64,000 nt of DNA from Salinimicrobium sp035607535 (GTDB taxonomy: Bacteria > Bacteroidota > Bacteroidia > Flavobacteriales > Flavobacteriaceae): the NCBI RefSeq assembly GCF_035607535.1, contig NZ_JAYDZX010000001.1, positions 744,001 to 808,000 of the forward strand. Direction: 5' to 3'. Made by a program: the position numbers and the translations under genes. The notes under the pieces are model-generated. The model saw only the letters and a list, made by a program, of their open reading frames with translations. It ran no database searches and was not told the DNA's origin. The first letter of the stretch is position 1; each line of letters opens with the position of its first letter. This document shows, piece by piece, positions 43,990 through 53,606 of this stretch.

Positions 43990-46900
43990 CTACATATCCC
44001 TATGTAGTTCCAGTCTTTCCCATTTCGAATCTACTTCTTCCTGAGCCTGCTTTAATAGGGCCGCCCCTATCTCGGCATTTTCTTTGGCTACGCGGGTAAA
44101 GCGGGTTTCGTTGTACATGAACTCTTCCAGCGGTGCCTGGGGAGGTTTGGAATCCAGCTTGAATCGCTTTCCTTTCGGCTTTGAAGGATCAAACCTGAAG
44201 AGTGGCCAGTAGCCTGTCTCTACAGCTTTTTCCTGCTGTCTTGGTCCATGCTTAAGATCATATCCATGCTCTCCACAATGTGAGTAAGCAATGATTATGG
44301 AAGGGCCGGGATAAGCCGCGGCCTCTTCAATTGCCTTGAGCGTTTGCATATCTTTGGCTCCAATGGCCACCTGGGCGACATAGACATTTTGATATGAAAC
44401 CGCTTGTAAGGCAAGGCTCTTTTTTGAGGTTCTCTTACCCGAAACCGCAAACTTCGCACTGGCTCCCAATGGAGTTGCCTTGGACATTTGCCCGCCGGTA
44501 TTGGAATAGACTTCTGTATCCATCACCAGGATATTGATATCTTCTCCCGATGCCAGCACGTGATCGACTCCGCCATAACCTATGTCATAAGCCCATCCGT
44601 CTCCACCCAGGATCCAGACTGCTTTTTTGCGGAGGTATTCAGTTAGCTCATTAAGCTTAAGTGCTTCGGGGGTTCCAATAGTAGAGAGAATGTTCTTCAA
44701 TTCAGCTATGTCGGCATGTTTCTGCTTCTTCTGAACTTCATCTGCTTCAGGATTTTCTACTATGGCCTTCACCAGTTCTGAACCAATCACCGGTTCAAGT
44801 TCCTTCAGCAGATCTACAGCGATCTCCTGCTTTTTGGTGAGGGCAAGTCGCATTCCCAGGCCGAATTCGGCATTGTCTTCGAACAGGGAGTTAGCCCATG
44901 CGGGACCTCTACCGAATTCATTCTTTTTATAAGGCGTGGTTGGAAGGTTTCCACCGTAGATAGACGAACATCCCGTCGCGTTGGCGATCATAATACTGTC
45001 GCCGTATAGCTGGGTAAGCATTTTAATATAAGGAGTCTCTCCACATCCCGAACAGGCGCCCGAAAATTCGAATAACGGCTCGAGGAACTGTGATCCTTTT
45101 ACGTTGGTGATCTGTAATTCTGTGCGCTCGTAATAAGGCAGTCGGGTAAAGTAATCCCAGTTCTTGTTTTCGGCTTCAGCAACATCAAGCTTGCTGCGCA
45201 TGTTGATGGCCTTAAAGTTATCCACTTCCTTGCTTTGTGCAGGACAAACGGCCACACAAAGATCACAGCCTGTACAATCTTCAGGAGATACCTGTAAAAT
45301 ATAAGAATCTGTTCCTGTAAAAGGTCTTCCCTTAGCCGGAACTGTAGTTAAACTCGCCGGAGCATCGGCAAGATCTTCAGTAGGAACTACTTTAGCGCGA
45401 ATAGCAGCATGCGGGCAAATAGCAACGCACTTATTACATTGGGTGCAAAGATCGGCCCCATCCCAAACCGGCACAAAATCGGCAATACCGCGTTTTTCAT
45501 ATTGAGTAGTACCTGTTGGGAAAGTACCGTCAACAGGGAATGCGCTTACGGGGAGTTCATCTCCCTGCCCTGCCAGGATCTTTCCAAGCACATCTTTTAC
45601 AAAAGGATCGGCTTCACCGGTCATCATTGGCTTAAGATGCCTGTTACTGGTGATCTGCTTTGGATAATTCACTTTTTGGAGGTTTTCCAAAGATTTATCG
45701 ACCGCATTGAAGTTCATTTGAACGATCTTTTCTCCTTTGTGCGAGTAAGATTTCACAATTGCGTCTTTGATCTTCTGAATAGCTTCATCTTCAGGAAGCA
45801 CTCCGGAAATTGCAAAGAAACAGGTTTGTAAAACCGTATTGGTACGTTTCCCCAGTTTGGCTTCAAGAGCCACTTTTGTAGCGTCTACCACGTAGAATTT
45901 TAATTCCTTCTCTACAATGTCTTCCTGCATTTTCTGCGGAAGCATATCCCAGACCTCCTCGTTTGAGAATGGAGCATTCAGAAGAAAAGTTCCACCTTTT
46001 TTTATCTTTTTCAGCAGGTCATATTTCTCAACAAAATTGAACTGATGACAGGCAATAAAGTCGGCAGTATTGATAAGGTAACTGGAGAAAATTGGCTGCG
46101 GACCAAAGCGCAGGTGTGAAACTGTCTGTGAACCTGCCTTTTTAGAGTCATAGACGAAATAACCCTGCACATAATTATCTGTGGTCTCCCCAATGATCTT
46201 GATAGAGTTCTTGTTGGCTCCAACAGTACCGTCAGATCCCAAACCATAGAACAGACAATTAAAGGTGTTTTTCTTTGTTTTGAATACCGGGTTATAAAGC
46301 AGGCTGCTGAAGGTTACATCGTCATTAATACCTACTGTAAAATGGTTCTTTGGCAAAGGCTTTTGTAGCTCATCAAAGATCCCTTTTACCATCGCAGGAT
46401 TGAACTCCTTGGAAGAAAGACCATAACGGCCGGCAACGATCTGCGGAATATCTCCACCAGTCTCGGCAAAAGCTGTGACCACGTCCAGGTAAAGTGGATC
46501 TCCGGTACTTCCGGGTTCTTTGGTCCTGTCCAGAACAGCGATCTTTTTTACCGTTTTTGGCACCTTGGCAATAAAGTCTTTTATGGAGAATGGCCTGTAT
46601 AGCCGAACGATCAACACCCCTACCTTTTCATCAGAATTCAGCAGGGTATCCACAGTTTCTCTCACGGCACCTTCCCCGGAACCCATGATCACAACGACCT
46701 TTTCAGCTTCTGGATGCCCTTCATAGTCAAACAGGTTGTACCTGCGGCCGGTGTGCATGTAAAATTCATCCATGATCTCCTGGACGATCTCCGGTACGCG
46801 TTGATAATAAAGGTTGGCAGCTTCGCGGGCCTGGAAGAAAACATCGGGGTTTTGAGAGGTTCCGCGTATCACCGGACTATCGGGATCGAGAGAGCGTTTT

Positions 46901-47517
46901 TTGTGCTCCATGATCTTATCTTCGGGCATCATTGCCTTGATGATATCATCGGGAATTCCGTCGATCTTGGAGATTTCGTGGGAGGTTCTAAAGCCGTCGA
47001 ATATATTCAAAAAAGGAACTCTGGATCTTAAAGTAGCTACCTGTGAAATAAGGGCAAAGTCCTGAGCTTCCTGAACCGAGCCGCCAAAGAGCATAGAATA
47101 TCCCGTTTGCCGGGCTGCCATAACATCTGAATGATCCCCGAAAATGGAAAGCGCATGTGTTGCAATTGTTCTTGCCGCAACATGTATCACATTGGGCAGC
47201 AGTTCGCCTGCAATCTTGTACATGTTAGGGATCATGAGGAGTAAACCTTGAGAAGCCGTAAACGTTGTAGTTAACGCCCCGGCTTGCAGTGAACCATGTA
47301 CCGCACCTGCAGCACCGCCCTCACTTTGCATTTCCACGATCTTAGGAACATTGTTCCAAATGTTCTTTTTCCCTTTTGAACTATAGACGTCCACATGCTC
47401 TCCCATGGGAGAGGCCGGCGTTATAGGATAAATGGCACATACTTCATTCGTTTTATGCGCTACACGGGCAACAGCTTCGTTGGCATCACAAATGAGCTTT
47501 GGAAAATTTTTCTCCAT
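43990..47517 (-). CDS. nifJ: Pyruvate:ferredoxin (flavodoxin) oxidoreductase
   Basis: A 1175-residue single-chain enzyme decarboxylating pyruvate to acetyl-CoA and reducing ferredoxin. It has the pyrimidine-binding domain (NEVCAIYPITPASPMGEH), gamma domain (about 410-640), two [4Fe-4S] motifs (CTQCNKCVAICP and CTGCDLCVAVCP), CSGCGETPY, and the TPP site (GGDGWAYDIGYGGVDHV, VYSNTGGQMSKATP). Length is normal. It follows a ferredoxin gene on the same strand by 18 bases and is convergent with nothing; the hypothetical gene above follows it. Its product ferredoxin may feed the adjacent complex I. Confidence 0.97.
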   Translation of the reverse strand: MEKNFPKLICDANEAVARVAHKTNEVCAIYPITPASPMGEHVDVYSSKGKKNIWNNVPKIVEMQSEGGAAGAVHGSLQAGALTTTFTASQGLLLMIPNMYKIAGELLPNVIHVAARTIATHALSIFGDHSDVMAARQTGYSMLFGGSVQEAQDFALISQVATLRSRVPFLNIFDGFRTSHEISKIDGIPDDIIKAMMPEDKIMEHKKRSLDPDSPVIRGTSQNPDVFFQAREAANLYYQRVPEIVQEIMDEFYMHTGRRYNLFDYEGHPEAEKVVVIMGSGEGAVRETVDTLLNSDEKVGVLIVRLYRPFSIKDFIAKVPKTVKKIAVLDRTKEPGSTGDPLYLDVVTAFAETGGDIPQIVAGRYGLSSKEFNPAMVKGIFDELQKPLPKNHFTVGINDDVTFSSLLYNPVFKTKKNTFNCLFYGLGSDGTVGANKNSIKIIGETTDNYVQGYFVYDSKKAGSQTVSHLRFGPQPIFSSYLINTADFIACHQFNFVEKYDLLKKIKKGGTFLLNAPFSNEEVWDMLPQKMQEDIVEKELKFYVVDATKVALEAKLGKRTNTVLQTCFFAISGVLPEDEAIQKIKDAIVKSYSHKGEKIVQMNFNAVDKSLENLQKVNYPKQITSNRHLKPMMTGEADPFVKDVLGKILAGQGDELPVSAFPVDGTFPTGTTQYEKRGIADFVPVWDGADLCTQCNKCVAICPHAAIRAKVVPTEDLADAPASLTTVPAKGRPFTGTDSYILQVSPEDCTGCDLCVAVCPAQSKEVDNFKAINMRSKLDVAEAENKNWDYFTRLPYYERTELQITNVKGSQFLEPLFEFSGACSGCGETPYIKMLTQLYGDSIMIANATGCSSIYGGNLPTTPYKKNEFGRGPAWANSLFEDNAEFGLGMRLALTKKQEIAVDLLKELEPVIGSELVKAIVENPEADEVQKKQKHADIAELKNILSTIGTPEALKLNELTEYLRKKAVWILGGDGWAYDIGYGGVDHVLASGEDINILVMDTEVYSNTGGQMSKATPLGASAKFAVSGKRTSKKSLALQAVSYQNVYVAQVAIGAKDMQTLKAIEEAAAYPGPSIIIAYSHCGEHGYDLKHGPRQQEKAVETGYWPLFRFDPSKPKGKRFKLDSKPPQAPLEEFMYNETRFTRVAKENAEIGAALLKQAQEEVDSKWERLELHRDM

Positions 47518-47535
47518 AATATATAGTTTCTCATA

Positions 47536-47886
47536 TTAAGCTCCGTGAAGCCAAACTTTCTTTTCCAGTAATTGTTCTTCGTTTTCTTCCATATCCTCCC
47601 GTGGATGTATACAGTCTACAGGACATACAGAAACACATTGAGGATTGTCATGGAAGCCTTTGCACTCGGTACATTTATCGGCTACTATAAAGTAGAATTC
47701 ATCAGACAAAGCTTCCTGCTGCTCTTCGGCATCCATTTCTTCTCCCCGGGGAGTGGTTATAATACCCTCAAGTGCAGTTTCATCTGCTAAAGACCATTCC
47801 TGATCGGGTTCATAGATGGCTGTATTTGGACATTCCGAAATACAGGCATCGCAGTTGATACATTCATCTGTTATAAAAAGAGCCAT
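47536..47886 (-). CDS. 2x[4Fe-4S] ferredoxin (Allochromatium type)
   Basis: A 116-residue ferredoxin from the ATG at 47886 (MALFITDECINCDACISECP). First cluster motif CINCDACISECP; the second is CTECKGFHDNPQCVSVCP, with the eight-residue insertion typical of low-potential Alvin-type ferredoxins. A 30-residue acidic insert separates them. The open frame continues upstream to 47964, but the ferredoxin start is clear. It precedes nifJ by 18 bases and diverges from korAB-nuo, so it is the likely electron carrier between these enzymes. Confidence 0.95.
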   Translation of the reverse strand: MALFITDECINCDACISECPNTAIYEPDQEWSLADETALEGIITTPRGEEMDAEEQQEALSDEFYFIVADKCTECKGFHDNPQCVSVCPVDCIHPREDMEENEEQLLEKKVWLHGA

Positions 47887-48049
47887 AACTATTGGTTTTA
47901 AATTATTATAGAATTTCCAATAAAAGTATTGTGGCTTTACGTGCTCAAACATGATACTCATCATATTTCAATTAACTAAGAATTATTCTTAATAAGCTCA
48001 TTTTAAAAACTATATGACCTGCATCATATTTCCTGCTGCTCAATGCATA

Positions 48050-48057
48050 TACATTTG
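48050..48057 (+). promoter_or_regulatory. -7 promoter element of korAB-nuo
   Basis: TACATTTG is a perfect match to TAnnTTTG, 42 bases before the korA ATG, in the divergent gap between the ferredoxin and korA genes. No clear -33 TTTG was found. Confidence 0.6.
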
Positions 48058-48098
48058 GTGATAATTGGTTAAAACCAAAGTTTAAAAAACCATATCCT

Positions 48099-49952
48099 AT
48101 GATCGCAGAAAAAACAAAACTACCGGCCGAATCTATTGATGCAGTGGTGATAAGGTTTGTAGGAGACTCGGGGGACGGGATGCAGCTTACAGGTACTCAA
48201 TTCTCTGATACTTCGGCTATGTTTGGAAATGATGTGGCCACCTTCCCCAACTACCCGTCAGAAATTCGCGCCCCACAAGGCAGTCTCTATGGCGTATCGG
48301 GCTTCCAGGTACACATTGGAAGTGTTGAGATAAGCACCCCTGGGGACAATGTTGATCTTCTTGTTGCCATGAATCCCGCAGGGCTTAAAACGAACCTTTA
48401 TGCGGTAAAACCGGGGCAGACTATTATAGTTGATGTAGATTCCTTCAGCAAAAAGAATCTTGAAAAAGCCCAATACGCCAGTAACCCTCTGGAGGATGGA
48501 AGTCTTTCAAACTACCGCGTGATACAGGTACCAATGTCTTCTCTTACAAAAGAAGCTCTTAAGAACGTTGAAGGCCTGGATCAAAAAATGATCACCCGGA
48601 GCAAGAACATGTTCGCCTTAGGGATGGTATACTGGCTCTACAGCCGTTCTCCCGAACATACCATTGGCTTCTTCAACAAGAAATTCAGGAATAAGCCACA
48701 CCTTATAGAAGCAAATACAAAAGTTCTTAATGCCGGATATTTTTATGCTGAAACTATAGAACTGATCCCGAACTCCTATAGTGTTTCCCCTGCTAAAATG
48801 CAGAGCGGCACCTACAGGATCATCATGGGAAATACAGCGACAGCTTGGGGCTTTCTCGCAGCCGCAGAAAAATCTGGTCTCGAATTATTCTTAGGCTCCT
48901 ATCCAATTACTCCGGCGACAGATATACTGCATGAACTGGTAAAGCACAAGCATTTTGGAGTAAAAGCCTTCCAGGCAGAAGATGAGATCGCAGGAATAAC
49001 TTCGGCAATTGGTGCATCCTTTGCCGGTGACCTTGCAATAACTACCACCTCCGGTCCCGGCCTGGCACTTAAAGGAGAAGCCCTGGGACTGGCCATGATG
49101 ATAGAACTACCGTTGGTAGTTGTTAACGTACAAAGAGGTGGTCCATCTACCGGTCTACCAACCAAAACAGAACAGTCTGACCTGTTACAGGCAATGTACG
49201 GTCGTAACGGGGAAAGTCCGGTGATCGTCATCGCAGCAAGTACCCCTGCCAACTGCTTTACCTATGCCTACCAGGCAGCAAAACTTGCGCTTGAACACAT
49301 GACTCCTGTAGTACTGCTGACCGATGGATATATTGCTAATGGTTCAGCTCCCTGGAGGATAAGGAAAGTAGAAGACCTGCCTCCTATCAAAACAAGAAAA
49401 GTCACCGAGGCAAAAGAGAACTGGAATCCATACAACCGGGACGAGATCACTCTTGCCCGGGATTGGGCGGTACCGGGAACCCCGGGATTGGAGCATCGAG
49501 TAGGTGGTCTTGAAAAAGACCAGAGGACGGGAAATGTTTCACACGTTCCTGAAAACCACGAGACAATGACCCAAATCAGGGCCGAAAAAGTCAAAAGAGT
49601 ACAAAGCTTTATTCCCGAGCTGCAAACTGAATTTGCACAAGCAGGTGACTTGCTGGTCGTAGGATGGGGCGGTACTTACGGATCTCTTCGCACTGCCGTA
49701 AAACAGCTTTATGAGGAAGGACATAAAAACATTGGATTCGCCCACTTTACCTACATCAATCCTCTTCCCAAAAACGCGGAAGAGGTGCTCAAAAAATTCA
49801 AAAAAGTCATTGTATGTGAACTAAACAACGGTCAATTCGCCAACATTTTGAGAATGCATATCAACCGGGAGTTTCTTCAGTACAACAAAGTTCAGGGATT
49901 GCCTTTTGCCAATAATGAGCTTAAAGAAAAAATCAAACAAATTGTGGAATAA
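48099..49952 (+). CDS. korA: 2-oxoacid:ferredoxin oxidoreductase, fused gamma-alpha subunit
   Basis: A 617-residue protein: gamma domain (about 10-190, VIRFVGDSGDGMQLTG and SGFQVHIGSVEISTPGDNVD) fused to an alpha (pyrimidine-binding) domain (about 230-615, GSYPITPATDILHEL, TTTSGPGLALKGEALGLA, NVQRGGPSTGLPTKTEQSDL). Most likely 2-oxoglutarate:ferredoxin oxidoreductase, giving succinyl-CoA and reduced ferredoxin; other 2-oxoacids are possible. korB starts one base after its stop, and nuoA follows. Confidence 0.93.
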   Translation: MIAEKTKLPAESIDAVVIRFVGDSGDGMQLTGTQFSDTSAMFGNDVATFPNYPSEIRAPQGSLYGVSGFQVHIGSVEISTPGDNVDLLVAMNPAGLKTNLYAVKPGQTIIVDVDSFSKKNLEKAQYASNPLEDGSLSNYRVIQVPMSSLTKEALKNVEGLDQKMITRSKNMFALGMVYWLYSRSPEHTIGFFNKKFRNKPHLIEANTKVLNAGYFYAETIELIPNSYSVSPAKMQSGTYRIIMGNTATAWGFLAAAEKSGLELFLGSYPITPATDILHELVKHKHFGVKAFQAEDEIAGITSAIGASFAGDLAITTTSGPGLALKGEALGLAMMIELPLVVVNVQRGGPSTGLPTKTEQSDLLQAMYGRNGESPVIVIAASTPANCFTYAYQAAKLALEHMTPVVLLTDGYIANGSAPWRIRKVEDLPPIKTRKVTEAKENWNPYNRDEITLARDWAVPGTPGLEHRVGGLEKDQRTGNVSHVPENHETMTQIRAEKVKRVQSFIPELQTEFAQAGDLLVVGWGGTYGSLRTAVKQLYEEGHKNIGFAHFTYINPLPKNAEEVLKKFKKVIVCELNNGQFANILRMHINREFLQYNKVQGLPFANNELKEKIKQIVE

Positions 49953-49953
49953 G

Positions 49954-50967
49954 ATGGAAACAGTAGCTGCAAAAAAATACACGTACAAGGACTATGGTAA
50001 TGACCAGGAAGTACGATGGTGTCCCGGTTGTGATGACTATGTTATTCTGAGGTCTGTTCAAAAAGCTCTACCCGAAATGGATGTCAAAAAAGAGGATGTC
50101 GTATTCATTTCAGGAATTGGCTGCTCCTCCCGCTTTCCTTATTACATGGGAACATATGGAATGCACGGAATTCATGGTAGGGCCCCGGCGATTGCTTCGG
50201 GAGTAAAATTAGCCAATCCCAACCTCAGCGTATGGGTGATCACCGGCGATGGTGACAGCATGGCTATTGGCGGCAACCATTTTATTCATGTTCTAAGAAG
50301 GAATATAGACCTCAACATTATCCTGTTCAATAACGAGATCTACGGATTGACCAAAGGGCAGTTTTCTCCTACTTCGCTAGTAGGACAGAAAACCAAGTCC
50401 TCACCTTTCGGAAATACTCAGCCTCCATTTTCTCCGGGGGAGTTGGCCATTGGTGCACAGGCGAGATTCTTTGCCCGTATTGGCGGAAACGCGCCAAAAG
50501 AAATGACCGATATTTTTATTCAGGCTGAAAAATTCAAAGGCACCTCACTTGTGGAAGTACTTCAAAACTGCGTCATCTTTAATGATGGTTGCTATGTAAA
50601 ATATACCGACAAGACAGTGAGAGAAGACAAGCAACTATATGTGGAGCATGGAAAGCCAATGATCTTCGGAAAAGAACGTAACAAAGGACTGGTTCTTAAA
50701 GGCCTTAAGCTGGAAGTGGTGACGATAGGTGAAAATGGTGTCACTGAAGAAGACATCCTTGTGCACGATGCTAAAGAGAAAGATCCTACCATGCACCAGA
50801 TGCTGGTAAGACTGGAGTATCCATTGGTGACAGGAATTATAAGAAGTTTTGAAGATGTGACGCTCGAGGAAAGGGAGGATGCGCTCACAGCTCAGATAAA
50901 AGCAAAATCAAAATTTAAGAAAACAGACGATCTGTTCTTCTCGGGAGAAATTTATGAAGTAAAGTAG
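49954..50967 (+). CDS. korB: 2-oxoacid:ferredoxin oxidoreductase, beta subunit
   Basis: A 337-residue TPP-binding subunit. WCPGCDDYVILRSVQ, ISGIGCSSRFPYYM with YGMHGIHGRAPAIASG, and WVITGDGDSMAIGGNHF (TPP/Mg site) are family motifs, with Cys residues for one [4Fe-4S] cluster. The open frame from 49906 lies inside korA; the ATG at 49954, one base after korA, is correct. Partner of KorA. Confidence 0.95.
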   Translation: METVAAKKYTYKDYGNDQEVRWCPGCDDYVILRSVQKALPEMDVKKEDVVFISGIGCSSRFPYYMGTYGMHGIHGRAPAIASGVKLANPNLSVWVITGDGDSMAIGGNHFIHVLRRNIDLNIILFNNEIYGLTKGQFSPTSLVGQKTKSSPFGNTQPPFSPGELAIGAQARFFARIGGNAPKEMTDIFIQAEKFKGTSLVEVLQNCVIFNDGCYVKYTDKTVREDKQLYVEHGKPMIFGKERNKGLVLKGLKLEVVTIGENGVTEEDILVHDAKEKDPTMHQMLVRLEYPLVTGIIRSFEDVTLEEREDALTAQIKAKSKFKKTDDLFFSGEIYEVK

Positions 50968-50971
50968 CCGG

Positions 50972-50991
50972 GAACTGATCTTGGTCAGTTC
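50972..50991 (+). promoter_or_regulatory. Intercistronic hairpin between korB and nuoA
   Basis: GAACTGA (50972-50978) and TCAGTTC (50985-50991) form a 7-bp stem without a T-tract. It may tune relative expression or protect mRNA ends rather than terminate. GTTAAT and ATTAAC at 51009-51023 add a weak AT palindrome before nuoA. Confidence 0.45.
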
Positions 50992-51042
50992 TCACCTGTC
51001 CTTGAAACGTTAATTTTATTAACAAATTAAACCTGTATTAAA

Positions 51043-51393
51043 ATGGGTTCAGAAGCAATCATAGTCTTTCTTATTGCAGGCATCGTTCTGGTGGCCGGCG
51101 CTAATTTACTTTCAAATCTAATATCGACCAAATCTGATAACGCTGCCAAAAGGGAACCTTATGAAAGCGGAATGACCACAATAGGTCCTACCTGGGTGCA
51201 GTTCAAAGTGGGTTACTACCTCTTCGCCATCCTCTTTTTGATTTTTGATGTAGAGGTGGCATTTTTAGTACCCTGGGCAGTAGTATTTGGAGAAATGGGA
51301 AGTATTGCTCTGGTAGAGATCCTCATCTTCCTCATCATACTGGGATTGGGGCTGGCTTATGCATGGAAAAAAGGAGCATTAAAATGGGAATAG
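51043..51393 (+). CDS. nuoA: NADH-quinone oxidoreductase subunit A
   Basis: A 116-residue subunit with three membrane helices. YESGMTTIGPTWVQFKVGYYLFAILFLIFDVEVAFL is the family signature. It forms part of the membrane arm next to the quinone site. It begins the nuo series 75 bases after korB and overlaps nuoB by ten bases. Confidence 0.96.
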   Translation: MGSEAIIVFLIAGIVLVAGANLLSNLISTKSDNAAKREPYESGMTTIGPTWVQFKVGYYLFAILFLIFDVEVAFLVPWAVVFGEMGSIALVEILIFLIILGLGLAYAWKKGALKWE

Positions 51394-51965
51394 TAAACAA
51401 TAAAGAACAGGCTGCTCAAAAAAGCGGAATTCCGGCAGATTTTCCGGGAGACGTCATTCCGGCAGGAAACGGGGGCAACATTTTAATCACTACCCTTGAT
51501 AAAGTGATCAACTGGGGCCGTGCCAACTCTCTTTGGTCATTGTACTTTGGCACCAGTTGCTGCGCGATAGAAATGATGCAAACAGGCGCTGCACGTCACG
51601 ATTACTCCCGCTTTGGTTTTGAAGTCGCCCGCCCCTCCCCGAGACAAGCCGACCTGATCATTATTGCGGGAACCATTACCACAAAAATGGCTCCGGTACT
51701 GCGTCGATTATATGACCAAATGGCCGAACCAAAATATGTGATAGCCATGGGTGCCTGTGCCATTAGCGGGGGACCATTCTTTTACAACTCTTATTCGGTT
51801 GTAAAGGGTGCAGACCACGTGATCCCTGTCGATGTGTACGTTCCCGGCTGCCCCCCACGGCCTGAGGCTTTGCTGGACGGGATGATCATGCTGCAGCAAA
51901 AGATCCTGAAGGAAAAAAGGCTCGAAAAAGCCAATCCTATCGAAGGTTTTGATGAAGGAAATTAA
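51384..51965 (+). CDS. nuoB: NADH-quinone oxidoreductase subunit B
   Basis: A 193-residue subunit that holds cluster N2, the last cluster before quinone. LYFGTSCCAIEMMQTG, AMGACAISGGPF and VYVPGCPPRPEALL contain the ligand cysteines. The ATG at 51384 lies inside the end of nuoA; a frame-open extension to 51363 is rejected. The stretch of about 30 residues before GGNILITTLDKVINWGR is typical. Confidence 0.97.
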   Translation: MGIVNNKEQAAQKSGIPADFPGDVIPAGNGGNILITTLDKVINWGRANSLWSLYFGTSCCAIEMMQTGAARHDYSRFGFEVARPSPRQADLIIIAGTITTKMAPVLRRLYDQMAEPKYVIAMGACAISGGPFFYNSYSVVKGADHVIPVDVYVPGCPPRPEALLDGMIMLQQKILKEKRLEKANPIEGFDEGN

Positions 51966-51977
51966 AAAGTATTGGCC

Positions 51978-52454
51978 ATGACCAACGAAGCACTCCAACA
52001 AACCATATTAAGCTGGTTTCCCGATCCCGAATTTCCACAGCCGCAGTTCTCTGAAGAAGGATCCCAATATCTTACACTCAACGTTGAAGGAGAACAGTTG
52101 CACGAACTTATGCAATTGCTTAAAAATAATCCCGAAACTCATTTTGATTACCTGTTCTGCCTCACAGGAGTGGATGATGGGAAAGAACTGGGCGTGGTCT
52201 ATCACCTGGAGTCAACTGTACACCGTCATATCCTGGTGGTAAAGGTCCAGACAAAAGATCGCGAAAATCCCATTTTTGACAGCGTACAGGATCTCTGGGC
52301 CACCGCAAATTATCACGAGCGGGAGGTTTTCGATTTCTTCGGAATAAAATTTAGGAACCATCCAAATTTAAAACGGTTGTTCCTCACTGAAGATTGGGAA
52401 GGTTTCCCTCTGCGGAAGGATTATGTGGATGAAAAGAATATGGTTGTAAAATAG
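51978..52454 (+). CDS. nuoC: NADH-quinone oxidoreductase subunit C
   Basis: A 158-residue peripheral-arm subunit. FDYLFCLTGVDDG, VYHLESTVHRHILVVKV, WATANYHEREVFDFFGIKF and LTEDWEGFPLRKDY are the 30-kDa-subunit motifs. The ATG at 51978 is preferred to an in-frame TTG at 51972. It is separate from nuoD here, not fused. Confidence 0.95.
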   Translation: MTNEALQQTILSWFPDPEFPQPQFSEEGSQYLTLNVEGEQLHELMQLLKNNPETHFDYLFCLTGVDDGKELGVVYHLESTVHRHILVVKVQTKDRENPIFDSVQDLWATANYHEREVFDFFGIKFRNHPNLKRLFLTEDWEGFPLRKDYVDEKNMVVK

Positions 52455-52459
52455 GAATT

Positions 52460-53596
52460 ATGGAAACAGCTGTAAAAGAACCTACCGCGACAAAAACGAG
52501 CTTCAAGTCTGAAGAATATTTTATTAACATGGGGCCGCAGCACCCTGCCACCCACGGAGTTTTACGACTGCTGCTCACTATTGACGGGGAGATCATTAAG
52601 AAGGTGGAGCCCGATCTTGGCTACATCCACCGCTCAATAGAGAAAATGTGTGAGAGCAACAGCTATCAGCAGATCGTACATCTTACTGACCGACTGGATT
52701 ATTTGTCTTCTCATATCAATAATGAAGCAGTTTGCCTGTGTGTTGAAAATGCGCTGGAACTTGAAATTCCCGAAAGAGTCAAAGTTATTCGTACAATTCT
52801 TGGAGAACTCACGAGGATTGCCTCCCACACCTTGTGGTGGGGCGTGATGGGAATGGATGTAGGTGCACTTACCTCCTATTTCTACGGCTTTAGGGACCGG
52901 GAAATGATCAATGACATTTTTGAGGAAACCTGCGGCGCACGTTTAACCATGAACTATAATATCCCCGGCGGATTGATGCAGGATATTCATCCCAATTTCG
53001 TCAAAAGGGTAAAAGAATTTATCACTCATTTCCGAACAAAACTACCCGAATACGACCGGCTCCTCACCGGCAATATCATCTTTCAGAAAAGGACAAAGGG
53101 AGTAGGTATTTTATCCAGAAAAGATGCTATAAACTTTGGAGCTTCAGGGCCTGTTGCCAGAGCTTCAGGATATTCCTGTGATGTGCGAAAACATCATCCG
53201 TATAGCGCCCTTGAAAAAGTGAATTTTACTGAAGCTCTTGAGACTTCCGGAGATTCGTTCGCAAGATATAAAGTGAGAATTGCAGAGATGTGGGAATCCC
53301 TGAACATTATTGAACAACTCATCGATAATATTCCTGAAGGTGATTTCAAAGTTGCGACCAACGCAGTGATCAAATTACCAAAGGGAGAATATTATCAAAA
53401 GGTGGAAACTGCAAGGGGCGAACTAGGGGTCTACATCATAAGTACCGGAAATAAAAATCCTCACCGGGTGAAATTCCGCTCCCCGGGACTGTCCAATCTC
53501 TCCCTGCTCAACCACATTACAGTGGGAGGCAAAATAGGAGACCTGGTTGCAACCATGGCTACCATTGATATTGTAGTACCCGATATTGACCGATAA
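52460..53596 (+). CDS. nuoD: NADH-quinone oxidoreductase subunit D
   Basis: A 378-residue 49-kDa-type subunit, forming the quinone pocket with NuoB. MGPQHPATHGVLRLLLTIDGE, LGYIHRSIEKMCE, GPVARASGYSCDVRKHHPY and the C-terminal DLVATMATIDIVVPDIDR are family motifs. It starts five bases after nuoC. Confidence 0.97.
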   Translation: METAVKEPTATKTSFKSEEYFINMGPQHPATHGVLRLLLTIDGEIIKKVEPDLGYIHRSIEKMCESNSYQQIVHLTDRLDYLSSHINNEAVCLCVENALELEIPERVKVIRTILGELTRIASHTLWWGVMGMDVGALTSYFYGFRDREMINDIFEETCGARLTMNYNIPGGLMQDIHPNFVKRVKEFITHFRTKLPEYDRLLTGNIIFQKRTKGVGILSRKDAINFGASGPVARASGYSCDVRKHHPYSALEKVNFTEALETSGDSFARYKVRIAEMWESLNIIEQLIDNIPEGDFKVATNAVIKLPKGEYYQKVETARGELGVYIISTGNKNPHRVKFRSPGLSNLSLLNHITVGGKIGDLVATMATIDIVVPDIDR

Positions 53597-53606
53597 TTAA
53601 TAAAAG

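Noticed and set aside
52907..52920. ATGACATTTTT inside nuoD as a further copy of the gene-end palindrome
   Set aside because: It lies within codons for NDIFEE that are expected in the protein, and the left arm is missing.
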